A stretch of DNA of 64,000 nt from Latrodectus hesperus (GCA_037975125.1 CM075853.1:75451109-75515108); one strand, 5' to 3'. Counted from the stretch's first letter, positions 41,579-57,483 are shown. Made by a program: numbers and translations. The notes: generated by a model from the sequence alone, not told the origin.

Positions 41579-42383
41579 TCAAAATTGAGTACTTTTTCAG
41601 ACAACTCTGCTATTATAAACGATATAGAAATGTAAAAGAGTATCTTAAACTATATTTAAAATATAATTATAATTTGTAATGTTACGAATTGTTATTTTTA
41701 AAAAGTTATTCACATTATTATTGCAGAGAAGATTCTAAAATACATTATCATTGGTATTAATGCAGGAAAATCTAAATTATATAATTCTTAATTTTTTCCA
41801 TACAATATTTATTTTTAACTATTCATTTATTAAAAAAAGAATGTTGAATCCCTTTCTTTCAAATCTAATCTAATCAAAAAAATCTCTTTCTGTGAAATTT
41901 TGAATCTGCGCCTCAACGGATTTAGTGAACGATTCCAATTTTTTTCACATCTTCAAGAAGAAGAAAAGCAAATATCTTTGGGTATACATAAATATATAAT
42001 CGGTTAAGAAATAGATTTTCTCTGGTTATGTATTTCTTTCCAATCTTTTCTCTTGTTATTTTTGAGTATTGCGATTTTTCTCGGAGTTTGCTCAACTTTG
42101 ACATCCTACAGTATTGATCCATTCCACAATCATGTTTCGGTGCTATATGCTAGGGAAGAGCAATTGATGGGGAGTTCTTGCTCTTGCTTTCCTATGAGGA
42201 TTCGCCATCGGAAAAAAAGCAGCAAATAGAATTTTTCTCATTGCTTTGCATGGAGCCATTCTTTAAACAAAAGATTATGTTCCTTACCTCAAATTTTAAA
42301 AATAAAATATTTACAAATGGCATAAGCACTGGAATTTCGTGTACTGAGGAAATCCAATTGTTTTTTATATGAAATGGAAAAGC

Positions 42384-42386
<3 letters not shown>
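41579..42386. other. AT-rich DNA, no gene seen
   Basis: Mostly AT-rich, slightly GC-richer around 42050-42220, with two overlapping frames of random appearance. Confidence 0.45.

Positions 42387-42464
<78 letters not shown>
42387..42464. repeat. (TA)n microsatellite, 78 bp
   Basis: Pure TA repeat. Open frames through it are artefacts. Confidence 0.98.
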
Positions 42465-46159
<3,695 letters not shown>

Positions 46160-46745
46160 ATTCAAACTTTCAAGCACCAAACTCTATTTACCCGCTGGCG
46201 TTCTCCCTCTCTATTGACAATATAGTACGGCTATCTCTCCTGTACACACACTTTAGAAATGTAGCGTACAACCAGAAGCTAATACCCCCCCAGCTTAATC
46301 TTAAGTGCATTCTCCAATATTCAGGCCCAAGTAGCTTTCTTTTTGCTTAGTATCTTCTCTTAGTCTCTTTCTCTCTCCTACTCTATCGTGCTCCCAGAGT
46401 TTGCCCAAGCGCGCAAGGCAAACTATAACTCGCAAGATCGATCTGTTTGGTTTCCCTTTCTTGTTGCTGGAGTTGACGTGGGGTATAAATTCCCCCGACG
46501 AGACTTTGTCAGCTGGGGGAAGTGTATATCCCCTTTTAGATGAATCGATCTAAGGCGGCTTTATTGGATCGTGAATGCAAAGACGCCAGCCGACTGTCAA
46601 CACGCAATTGTGACATCTGTCTCTCTCAAGTAGGCTTGGTGATAAACATTGAATCATGCAATGAACTGAACGAAAACCAGCTGAAATATATTTTTAAGAT
46701 ACGGCAGACTGATTTTCTTGGCCATAGCACTAATCATATATAAAT
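46160..46745 (+). other. GC-richer island with TATA-like box and short open frame
   Basis: Pyrimidine-rich (TCTCTTTCTCTCTCC) and GC-richer DNA leads to GGGGTATAAATTCCCC at about 46481-46496. Here a TATAAA sits inside a small inverted repeat, and a GGGGGA word follows. A 67-codon frame starts at 46540 (MNRSKAALLDRECKDASR); it is less AT-biased in its first half. The layout resembles a promoter plus 5' exon, or a solo long terminal repeat with its TATA box. No paired repeat, tRNA primer site or protein match supports either. Confidence 0.28.
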
Positions 46746-47889
46746 CATAGATGGTGGACTATTTTTATCCCCACAAATTCGCCACATATTTCTTTTCTTA
46801 TTATTAATGGGAAGTATAAATTAACATTATCAGAAAAATGGAAAATTTCAAAATCAAAAAATTGTACTTTTAAGACCATAGAAATGCTTACATATCAAAA
46901 TCAATTACATCCTATTCCATATTATAAAATAAAATAAATTCATATTCATAGTTTAAGATAAAAAATCAATTTAAACATTTCTACTAGAATAATATATTAA
47001 AATGATAATTTTCAAATCATGAAAAATATATTTAATGAAGCTTAATTCTTGAAACATTATAAACAAGGTTATTTACAATGTAAAAAAAATTTGATATATA
47101 GTTTTTAGTAAGAAACACAGAGATGGATATAAAACAAGGTAAAATTATAAAAGAAACCAATACAAATTTTTAAAGGTATTCATTATTTATGGCAGTTAGT
47201 ACATTATATTTTGAAACGTATAATTTGATAAAATAACTATATATATAGTCACATATTAACATATAACTGAACTGTGTAACTTAAGCTTACATGATCTTAA
47301 AATTCAGTGATTAAATTAACGTCATAGAAAGTTTAAACTTTGTCATACAAAACAAGTCAATTGTAACTAAGTATGTGAGTGGTGTAAATTGTGTATAAAA
47401 TAAAACATGCAAAAAGAACTTTATTAGGAAATTTTAATTTTTTCAAGATAACTTTCAGAAATTTTAGTCTTATCTGTCCAATGGAGGATAGATTGTTGTC
47501 GCAACATAATTGACTTTACACTTAAATATTTGTTCTTACTGAAAGTTGTAGATATATTATTAAGTTGTGTTTCCTAATTTGAAGTAACTCGTATTCTCTT
47601 GATGTTATTGCAAAATATCCTATCTTTATTAATATAGTTAGATCATTTGTATTGAAAAATGTCAGAGTTCTAGTAAATGTTATTTCATCACATGAACTTT
47701 GTTATTATTTCTGGTGTTATAAATTTTTAAGAAAGTGTAATATTTTTTACGTCTGTGAAGCAGAAAAAATTAAGTATAAACGTACTAGCTGACATATTAC
47801 TTCTTAATTTGCTTAAGGACGACGTAAGTACATTATATTATCAGAAATTAGTAACAAAACTTAATAATTCAAATTATTTACTTTATCAA

Positions 47890-47892
<3 letters not shown>
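46746..47892. other. AT-rich DNA, no gene seen
   Basis: AT-rich stretch, nothing recognised. Confidence 0.5.

Positions 47893-47932
<40 letters not shown>
47893..47932. repeat. (AT)n microsatellite, 40 bp
   Basis: Pure AT dinucleotides. Confidence 0.97.
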
Positions 47933-47934
<2 letters not shown>

Positions 47935-50900
47935 CATATTTAATTTCATATTCAGAATACAAAGCTTTTTAATCATGTTTAAATTAAAAAATACTAATTA
48001 AAATTTCAGAATATTTATAAAATTAAAAACATTTTTATAATTAAAATAGTCATTAAAATTATTATTTATAATACTGAGTACTCATAAAGAAGATTTAATA
48101 ACTATTTTGTATTAAATAATTTATAATTTTTCATATTATTAAAATATAGAAGCAATCAAAAAAAATAAAAATAATACATGATGAACCATAATAGATCATG
48201 CATAATAAATGACTTTCTTTAGAATTTTTTTTTAACTTTTCAATCTTTCCCCAAACAACACAGTTATAGTTTGAAAATAATATAATTTTAATAGTTACTG
48301 TTATGCATCTTTTTTGCTATGTAACCGATACTTTGTTTGTTAGTGCAACATAAAGTTCATATCTATATTTTTAGCACATTTTTGGAAATGTTTAGACTGA
48401 AATTTTTGAAGTGAATGAAACACATATTTTGTTAAAGCTGCAAAAGTTAAAGTTGAGTGAATAACAAAAAAATATTATATACTTGAAAAATACAGTAACA
48501 CAAAAGGTGCGTTTCATTTATAAAATAACATACCATTTAACTTATCTAAAAATATTTCATTTTTAATTATTTTTAAAACTTTCTCGACTAAATTGTGAAT
48601 TTAGATTGATCAGAAAATAAATATTTGTCATAAATACTAAAAATAGAGAAAATTTGTAATTTCCCTTTAGAAGCATTCTAGAAATTAAAAATTGTTAAAG
48701 AAAGAAAAATACTTTTGGAATTCAGAAAAGCATTAAAAATTTCTCGCGTACTTGTTACATTATAAAAAAGAAACAAATGGTTTCGGAACATATGAAAGAT
48801 ACCCATTATGTATGAACACCATCTTAAATAATTTCCATGGGAACATCTATGAAAATATATTATCGATGAAAATTAGAATCGCATGTTTTTGAGATAGATT
48901 CTGCCTACATTCCACACTTCAAGAACTCTTCAGAAACCTCGCCCACCCACTTGATGAGATGAGAAGTAGAGTCAGTCGACAAACAAGGTTTGTTTGATTT
49001 ATAGGAAACATCTCATAACTAGTTCGCGTTGGCTAAGATGAACTATTTCAAACTAAACTAATTATACTACTGTCACCTCCGTCTTTGCCGGAAGCCCAGT
49101 TCTGAGTTCTAATGGATTATTCCCAAACTGAATTTCATGACATGTTGAAGAAATGATATTTCTAACTCATTTTTACTGTCAGATGATCATCTATTTTTCT
49201 AGAAGAATCGATTTATAACATCTGATAATCGTATCAAAATTACTATAGTTGACAGATTTCTAACAGAGAGATTAAAATACAAGTATACGAAATACAAGAA
49301 AATCAGTAATTTTATACTGATGGCCCCTAAAATAATTTGACCTGGGCCATAAAAATGTTTTAATGAAGTAGTTGTTTGTTTTATTTCGTATACTGTAATT
49401 ATGAAACTTAGGAATTTTCATAATTTATTTTTGCTTAGATTAACATAGAAAAAATCTTTTTTAAATTTAATATGAATGCTACAATTCATCAGCACAGTAA
49501 GTAATCCAACAGCTTTATCAATTAACATATAGTAATAAATAATTAGGATCACAATTTCATCTAAAATGAAAAATTTAACCATAAAGATAAAATTTAATGA
49601 AAACGCAAAAGAAACGTTATAAGTTAATAAGGTAAATATGTATTTTTATATATGATTATGTATACATATTTAAAAAACCTTGAAGTTTGTTTATAGCCAA
49701 AATAAAATATTTTTCAGACATTTTTAATATTTGATAATTTTTATTGCTTATTTAACAGCATTTCTGCTATGCTAAAGTGATTCTCATATTTAGATTGTAA
49801 TAAATTTAAAACTAAAAGAAAAATTAAATAGTTTTTACTTGAACAAATGAAGACAAAATGTATTTTACATCACCTCACAAATGAAAGAATTATATAAATG
49901 TAATAGTTTCTACCATTACTTCAATTATCTTAATTCTTCCACAACAGAATTAAGAATTGAACAGTACTGCATATAAGCTTACGTTTTGTGATCGAAAGAG
50001 ATAAGAGTGTCTTCCATGATACATAAATGCCAATATTATCTTTATAAAGTTCAGCTCATCTACTTGTGAGTTGTCTCCTATTCTCGATATACTACGTACA
50101 AAGATTCCATTTTGGGCTTTAATATAATAATATTAAAAGAAAGATGTTTTTAAAACTTCAAAAAACTAATTAAGCTAGCACTAGCATGTTGAAAGTCACA
50201 ATAAAAATATAAATCAGCCAAATCATTGCTGATTAAATAAAAGTTACAATCTTAAGTAAAGTTAGTTTTAAAAAATGCACAGATTTATGCAAATGGGCTT
50301 AAAAATAGATAAAAAGCCTATCAAAAGTATACTTTAGTCAATAGAGGTTCTGAAAAATATATTGAAATGAAAATTGATTGTATAAAAAATATAATTCGTG
50401 ACTTCATTATTTGAAATTCAATTTAGATATTATTTTCATAAAAAATCTTCATTGTGATAAGAAAATAACGAAAATATAATTTGTTTTATTAAATGTTAAA
50501 TATTAAAAACTTGGTTAAAATATTTAATAATTAAATTAAAAAAAATTCTTTCTAAAAGCTATTCCTTAAGTAAGACAATATTGTAAAACAGACATTCCCT
50601 TAATTTATCCAGTAATTCATTCAATCTTTGATTTTGTAGTATAATATCATTGTTAAACCTTTGTAATTTAAAGAATTAAGAAAAGAGAATTTTATTAATA
50701 GCTGTGAGAGACACAGAAATAATATAATGTGTTGAAGACAAAAATGAACATAATTTTTAAGCACTTGATGTTTGTATTCAGTCAAATTATTCTACATAAT
50801 TATTTTGGCACTTACAATTGTTTTCTGGATGAACAATAGGAAAGTATTTTCATTATCCTTGAAACAGTTAAAATCTCTTCTATATGAAACAAAGAATATA

Positions 50901-51460
50901 CTTATCTTTTGACTTGTCTTTTAAGCTGATGTTATAATTTAGGTAATCAAATAAAACATTTTTGCACTTAGTTATTCTTTAAAGCAACACAATTTCAAAT
51001 GTATTGTTTCCTTAAAATATTTTAAATTCAAAATTATAAACAATTCACTTACATGGAATCATTTGTTATTCCTCAAAAGTATTATCATGTTAAAGATAAT
51101 TTATTGCAACAATATCTATAATAATGCAATTATTTTATTAGGTAAATATGTGGTTTCAATATTGGCATTCCTGAATTTAAAAGCATTGATCTCATAATGT
51201 TACTAAATAATATTTGTGTTTTTATAGGCAAAAATATTATTTTAGAACAATGAAAAAACTGCAAGGATTTTAATTTTTCAGAAAGAAATATTTACTCAAA
51301 ATAACTTCAAAAGAAAAAAGTATGATTTTTTATTTGAACGTAGCTTAAGAATTATTTATTAAGTCAAAGTATTCTGATTGGCACAGATAAGCTACAGACC
51401 TAGATTTTACTAATATTTTATGGAACAAAAAGAAAGCAATTTTATTTTTATTTATAATAA
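47933..51460. other. AT-rich DNA, 3.5 kb, no gene seen
   Basis: Dense stops in all frames. A GC-richer patch at about 48895-49125 has no recognised feature. No transposon motif until the Tc1 copy C border. Confidence 0.5.
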
Positions 51461-51462
51461 TA

Positions 51463-51495
51463 CACTACTGGCCATTAAAATTGCTACACCAGGAA
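51463..51495 (+). repeat. Left terminal inverted repeat of Tc1 copy C
   Basis: 33 bp starting CACTACTGG and containing ATTAAAATTGCTACACCA. It pairs with 52845-52877. Confidence 0.96.
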
Positions 51496-51694
51496 AGCGG
51501 CACACCACACACGTGAAATTTGCATGACAGGTAGAACTTGCTGCGATATGCAAATGATTAGATTTTCAGCGCATTCATACAAAGCAGGTGACAGTAGCGA
51601 CATCTACAATGTGTATAAAACCAGAGATTTGACAGCAGTTTTCTCATACTCAATTTCATTTTTAACGTTGTTTTCGGCAAAGAAAGTGGTTGTG

Positions 51695-52742
51695 ATGCCT
51701 CGTGTAAGAAGAAGAAATGCCTATTAGCACGTGTCTGACTTTGATCAAGGAAGGATTATAGCCTACCGGGATTGCGGTTTATCGTACCGCAATATTGCTG
51801 CTCGCGTCGGTAAAGAGCCCATGACTGTTAGAGCCCATGACCATATGGAATCGATGGGTTCAGGACAATCATACGGAATGACATGCAGGATCTCATCGAC
51901 CCCCCATAACTAACAGCAGAGAAAACAGACATCTTATCCGCTTAGTCACAAGGGAACGTACAGCCATGTCACGAACCCTGAGTCGAAAAATGGAGTCATT
52001 TGCAAGGCAACAAGTTTCTGCTCGAGCAGTTCGACGACGTTTGCAGCAGCATGGATTGTCTGCACGGCAACCATGGCTTCAGCTACCATTGACGCTGCGT
52101 CACAGACAGGAGCGCCTTCAATGGTGTGATCAGCGAACAACCTGGACGCGGGAATGCCATCACGTCATCCTTAAAGATAAATTTCGGTTCTGTATACAGG
52201 ACCATGATGGCCGCATCCGTGCTTGGAGGCATCGTGGAGAACGCGCATTGCCAGCTTGCATTGGACGTAGCCATACTGGCCCATCTGCTGGAGTGATGGT
52301 ATGGAGTGCCATTGGATGCACGTCTCAATCACCTCTTGTTCGCATTACCATCACTTTGAACAGCAACCATTACATTTCCGATGTGTTAAGGCCCGTGACT
52401 CTGCCCTATCTTCGAGGCCTGCCTAATGCTTTGTTTCAACAGGATAATGCACGACCGCATGTTGCCCGTACTGTTCTGAACTTCCTTGATACAGAACAGG
52501 TTCGACTGTTACCATGGCCAGCACGTTCTTCTGATCTGTCACCAATTGAGAACGTGTGGTCAATGGTTGCACAGCGATTGGCACGCCATCACTAACCATC
52601 CACTTCTATCGATAAATTGTGGCATAGTGTTGAAGCTGCATGGACTGAGATCCCCGTACATGCCATACAATCTCTGTTTGACTCCTTGCATAGGCGGATA
52701 AATGCTGTTATTGCAGCCTGAGGTGGCTGCTCTGGGTACTGA
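51695..52742 (+). pseudogene. Tc1-like transposase, disrupted (copy C)
   Basis: Start MPRVRRRNAY at 51695, then FDQGRIIAYRDCGLSYRNIAA (first helix-turn-helix). An inserted repeat of AGCCCATGAC (51818 and 51832) breaks the frame, which resumes at the next word, IWNRWVQD. The long open part (51966-52592) runs SARAVRRRLQQHGLSARQPW, LQWCDQRTTW, CHHVILKDKFRF (first Asp kept, but Glu-Ser changed to Lys-Phe), GRIRAWRHRGERAL, GVMVWSAIG, FQQDNARPHVAR (second Asp) and LSPIENVWSMVAQRL (Glu, 34 residues later). In-frame stops are TAG at 51725, TGA at 51879, TAA at 52593 and TGA at 52719; the final stop follows GGCSGY at 52740. About 340 codons, normal Tc1 length. Catalytic triad kept but not translatable. 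Confidence 0.93.
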
Positions 52743-52844
52743 TTTCTCAAGATTTATACATCCTAATTTCCTGTAAATCTAATCACTTGTTCTTTCCACT
52801 ATAATGTATGTGTCCAATAAATATCGTTCTGTTATTTGCATTCC

Positions 52845-52877
52845 TTCTTGGTGTAGCAATTTTAATGACCAGTAGTG
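52845..52877 (-). repeat. Right terminal inverted repeat of Tc1 copy C
   Basis: Complement of the left repeat with 2 mismatches, ending CCAGTAGTG before the TA. Confidence 0.96.
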
Positions 52878-52879
52878 TA

Positions 52880-53834
52880 TATTATTTTCTTTTAATTTCA
52901 TAGAAGACAAGAATCTTCATATTTTTGTAACTATGATTAATGCCCTTCTGATTTCATATCAACTCAAATATTAGTATACATTTATCACATGAATATTTAT
53001 ACAAATATTCATGAAATTATAAACAAATAACGCTTATAATTTGAATATATTTTATTATAATCTTCATTTTTGAAGAATTATTTGTGAAGAAATAAATATT
53101 TCATTGAAAATATTTATGGTATTCAATTAAATATATAATGAAAGTTTATTCAATTAAAACATTAGTTCTCGTGTATACCAATGAACTTTAAATAGATTTG
53201 AAGCAAATCTATATTATGTAATTTATTTTTACATATTTCTCTTTTATTTGTGTAAATATGTAAGCTTGAAATCAACATTTGCGAAAGATTTATAACAGTT
53301 ATTATTTATTTTATGTGTCAAATATGTTTCAGTTTGAGTAAAAAGTATTCTAAATTTTATTTTTAAAAAAATTTTGAACAATATATCTTTGTAAGTAAAA
53401 TTTACTTAATACTATTCATAACACAATTTATTGTATTTTAATTACGTAAAATGCGTTTCCAATTTAATATAAGAATTTTAAATTTCTTCAGGTTATTAAA
53501 TGATGAAATAATTATATGCGAACATCTTAATTTGCATTGTACATTAAAATGAAGAGATTTATATATTAATTTAAAATGTTAAAGATTATATAATAAGAGT
53601 TTCATAAAAATTTTAAGTCCTATTTGATAATTGCTTCTAATTTAAAATGAATCACACAAATACAAAAACATCTTTATACATGTATAATCAATTAATAACT
53701 TTTAAAATGTAAGAAAATACTTAATAATATATAATTTGAAAATATCTCATTAGGTTTGAGTATGCTATTAATTATTCTATGCATTTAAAGCATAAACAGA
53801 AATCAATATTTATATTTTATTTTATTTTCTGCAG
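52880..53834. other. AT-rich DNA, no gene seen
   Basis: AT-rich stretch between Tc1 copy C and the candidate exon at 53835; no feature recognised. Confidence 0.45.
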
Positions 53835-53933
53835 AAATATTTATTTTCCACATTGCAAACACCCTTATCAATATATCTAAAAAGACGCCAAGGAATGAGG
53901 ATGCAAAGTAAAAGGACTGCAAAATTCTTAAAG
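53835..53933 (+). CDS. Candidate internal exon, 99 nt
   Basis: A T-rich tract ending TTTTCTGCAG (53825-53834) precedes a frame that stays open without a stop past AAAG-GTAAAG, a good donor shape, at 53934. The exon would encode 33 basic residues (KYLFSTLQTPLSIYLKRRQG then MRMQSKRTAKFLK), phase 0 at both ends. If the donor is not used, the frame runs on to a stop at 54039-54041. I know no family with this peptide. The exon is predicted from signals only. Confidence 0.2.
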
Positions 53934-54720
53934 GTAAAGATTTTGATTTACAATAAAGATTTCGTAGCACAAGGGAAAGCTTTATCAAGGAAGAAAAGTG
54001 TACCCTCATGTGCACTTAAAGCAAGATGGACGAGCGCTTGAAAATGTTTAGATATTCATGCCCAAAAGCTGATCGTCTGAATAGAAAATAGTGCTTAAGG
54101 GGTAAAAATAATTTCTTTCTTAGAGAAGGAGCTACTTTTGATAGGGGGTAGCTGTTATCACCTCGCACGGTACTGTTTTATGAGCACTTCAAATTTATCG
54201 TTCCTCTAGTTTGCAATCTTTAGCTTACAGACTTACTTTAATTGGATTCTTTGAATTAATTTGGCATTGCTTTGAGAATATGAGAACATTTCTATATCTG
54301 CTTGCATTTAATATTCGATATTTGCTTTTTAGATGTTACAAATATATTTTCGTACGAATGTAAAATGCAACTATTTAAGAAGGATAACATTTTGTAAATA
54401 ATTACATTCAAATGATAAATATTTCTGTTCAGATATTCAAATTTTGATGAAATTTTTAATATTTTATTGGATAACTATATATGCGTCAATATTTTTAATA
54501 CTGTATGTTGGACAAATACTAATTTAATAAGCAAATATATATAATTATGTCATTAACAATAACACATCAACTAACCAGTAGATACATTGCTAAAATCTTA
54601 AAAATATCATTATTTTGATTATCAATAAAATTTTTAATCTCTTTTTCCAATTATATTCATACGTAGATAAATCGATAGCTATAAGTTGTTATTTATAATA
54701 ATAACATTAAGAAAGCTTTG
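53934..54720. other. AT-rich DNA, nothing seen
   Basis: Includes the continuation of the frame above to 54041 and a weakly GC-richer patch at 54120-54200. No feature recognised. Confidence 0.4.
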
Positions 54721-54728
54721 GTGTATAT
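54721..54728 (+). repeat. Left 8 bp target-site duplication of the hAT element
   Basis: GTGTATAT directly before the hAT end; partner GTTTATAT at 57364-57371, one mismatch. Confidence 0.9.
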
Positions 54729-57363
54729 CAGTGTTTCTCAACCTTTTAGTATACACGGTCCAATTTTCAATCATAATTTACATCGCGCCCCTCCCTCACC
54801 ACCGCATACTATAAAATGTACACAATAATAATGTATTCTGAATATTTTGGCGCTAAACCTACACTACAACCTTAATTTTAAACTCTACAAGAATACGGAA
54901 ATGTATTGATATTTTGCAACACCGATCCTCAGCATTGAAAAAACAAGAATCCTATGCCTTTTTATTGCTCTTGCGTCCCGCCATGTCGGGCATTCTCACG
55001 ATTTCACGAGAAGTTTCGATTTGTCTGGAATTTGTCTGGTCAGCTTAAAAGTTAAGTTAGGAGCGTGCGCAGATGTGAACAAATGTTTTCTCATAGGGAG
55101 AAGGAGAAAGTTCTATGACGCCAATTTCAGTTCTAGACAATCTCATTCCAGTCAATCCTCCTATCGCTATTGAATCTATTCTGAGTGTGTATGTTATATT
55201 TTTGTGTGTGTTATATTAATGTGTATGTTATATATATTTTTGTGTAATTTATATTCACCGTATTAAATATTCACGGCAGCAGACTTATGCAGAATCATGG
55301 ATAAATTTTTAAGCGGGTGAAAGTGAGCATTAGACCATAGACAAACATTAACAAGTACACAGACGAGCGTGATTCCGAAAATAAAATCAAGAAAATATTC
55401 TCAAGAATACTTAAATTTTGGGTTCACTAGTACTGAAGTAAATGAAGAAGAAAGGCCCCTGTGTATCATTTGCTCAAAAATGTTGGCTTCAGACAGCATG
55501 AAACCTAATAAACTTAAACGACATTTGGAAATGATTCATAGTGAGTACGTAAACAAACCCAGATAATTCTTCGAATTAAAATTAAAATCATGTGAAAAGC
55601 AAAAATCATTGTTTAAAAAACTGTCTGTGAATGAAAAAGCTTTAATTGCCTCTTACAAAGTTTCGTATAAAATAGCCAGATGTAAAAAGCCTCACACCAT
55701 TGGTGAAAGCTTATTTTGCCAGCCGCATTTGAGATTGTAGAAATTATGTTTGGCGATAATTTTGAAAAACAATTGCAGTCTGTACCTCTTTCAAATGATA
55801 CTGTTGCCCGTCGAATTGCTGATAGAGCTGAAGATGTAGATTGTCAGCTTTTGTCAAAGTTGCTTGAAAAATTGTTTTCAATACAACTCGTTGAGGCAAC
55901 AGATAGTAATAAAGATGCTCATTTCACTGCCTATGTTAGATTTTTTGATGATTAGTCAGTAATAGAAGAATTACTTTTCTGCAAACCACAAGAATTCAAA
56001 GCAACAGCACTCGCATTATTTGCTATCTTAAATGGTTTTATGAACGAGGCAAACATAGAATGAAAAACGCTGCGTCGGAATATGCACCATTAGTGCTCGT
56101 TATATGTCCAGAAGATTCCAAGGTATTCAAGCACTTATGAAACAAAAATCGCCACAATGCGTCTGAACACATTCCATGATCTACAGATAAGCTTTGGCTT
56201 CCAAAGAAATGAGTCCTATTCTGAATATTGTGTTAACTGATTATTGTAGTAAATTATATAAAATTGACACCCCTGAATTCAAGAATCTTTCCCGCACTTT
56301 GTAAAAACATGGGGGCAGTACATTCAGCGTTACTATTTCATTGCGAGGTAAGATGGTTATCACGAGGGAAATTTTTGCTACGTGTTTATGAATTAAGAGA
56401 AGAAATTGCCGTTTTCCTAGGAGAGGAAAACAGACCGAAAGCTGAGAATTTTCGCGATAGTTTATTTGTGATGAAATTGAGCTACATGGTCGACATATTC
56501 GAGAAATTAAATAACTTGAATCTTCAACTGCAAGGAGAAAATACAAATATATTGGATACGAGTGATAACGTTAATGCTTTTTGTAGGAAATTGGAATTGT
56601 GGAGCAGAAATTTAAAGCAAGAACACTTAACAATGTTAGCAAATTTGAATGATTGTATTAAAACTTACACGGCTGAAGAACAACATGTAAAAGTTGTTTA
56701 TGTAACCATTGAAAATCATTTAGCAATGCCGGCAAAGAATTTTAAAAATGTACTTTCTTGCTGATGACAAACTGATATCAAATTACAAGTGGGTGAGGGA
56801 TCCATTTCAAAATACTTCCGAAGGACTCTCAATTGAAGAGGTAGAAATCTTTATAGACTTCATGGCAAGCGGCGAAACCAAAAGACAATTGAGTAATAAA
56901 TCACTTTTTGAAATTTAGGCAGAAGTGGATGATGAGCTTTCTGCACTAAAAACAAGGGCATTTCACATTCTACTACCATTTTCAACATCTTACCTTTGTG
57001 AAACTGGATTTTCTGTGGTGGTTTCTTTGAAGACAAAATATAAATCTCAGCTAATTATAGAAAATGAACTGAGAGTGTTTATTTCTAATATTAAACCCTA
57101 CTCCGAAAAACTTTGCTCTGTAAGATAGGCCCAAGGAAGTCACTAATAATTATTAAATTTGTTTTTAATTTAGTAATTTGTTCTAATTTAATAAGTTAAT
57201 TATTAAATGTGTTGAAATGTGTTTTGTTTTGTAAGTGTGTGTTCTTTCTTTTCAATCACTTAATAATTTTTTTTAAATAACATTTACTCTTGGATATGCT
57301 CACCCCCCCATTAGTGTGCTCGCGTCCCCTATGGTGGTGCCCTCCACAGGTTGAAAATCACTG
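54729..57363 (+). mobile_element. hAT transposon of the ZBED type, full length, 2,635 bp
   Basis: The ends are inverted repeats of about 16 bp (left CAGTGTTTCTCAACCT at 54729; right the complement of CAGTGATTTTCAACCT, ending 57363). They are flanked by an 8 bp target duplication matching 7 of 8 bases (GTGTATAT at 54721-54728, GTTTATAT at 57364-57371). The CAGTG-TT-TCAACC terminus and 8 bp duplication are classic for hAT. The single plus-strand gene inside is a transposase pseudogene. Divergence of the duplication and ends indicates an older insertion than Tc1 copy C. Confidence 0.95.
55297..57128 (+). pseudogene. hAT (ZBED-type) transposase, disrupted
   Basis: From ATG 55297 (MDKFLSG, then stop). 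A BED zinc finger follows: CIICSK then RHLEMIH, about 55465-55545, preceded by YLNFGFTSTEVNEEERPLC. Next are SVNEKALIASYKVSYKIARC, the PLSNDTVARRIADRAEDV block, IQLVEATDSNKDAHFTAYVR, CVGICTISARYMSRR, RWLSRGKFLLRVYELREE (about 56350) and the hATC dimerisation domain LPFSTSYLCETGFSVVVSLK at 56976-57035. It ends at 57128. Such proteins excise and insert hAT elements. Both recognisable catalytic Asp positions are gone: the first (family QLDEATD) is Val (codon 55890), the second (family CTDGA) is Ile (about 56089). Stops lie at 55318, 55564, 55953 and 56917, and frameshifts near 55705, 55960 and 56250. Confidence 0.93.
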
Positions 57364-57371
57364 GTTTATAT
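57364..57371 (+). repeat. Right 8 bp target-site duplication of the hAT element
   Basis: GTTTATAT directly after the hAT end; matches the left copy at 7 of 8 positions. Confidence 0.9.
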
Positions 57372-57420
57372 TTATTAAATCTCTAACGTTTTAATTTTGA
57401 CATAAACGTAACTAAACAGC

Positions 57421-57424
<4 letters not shown>

Positions 57425-57483
<59 letters not shown>

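Larger units (their letters stand above)
51463..52877 (+). mobile_element. Tc1-like transposon (copy C), full length, 1,415 bp
   Basis: Complete element with 33 bp inverted ends differing at 2 positions and flanked on both sides by TA (51461-51462 and 52878-52879), the Tc1 target duplication. It has one plus-strand transposase pseudogene. The ends (starting CACTACTGG) resemble those of a very widespread arthropod Tc1 group, from memory. Near-identical TIRs and few indels make it the youngest DNA transposon in the window. Confidence 0.96.

Noticed and set aside
46540..46743. 67-codon gene downstream of the TATA-like box
   Set aside because: The peptide matches nothing known and its second half looks random; kept only as part of the island description.
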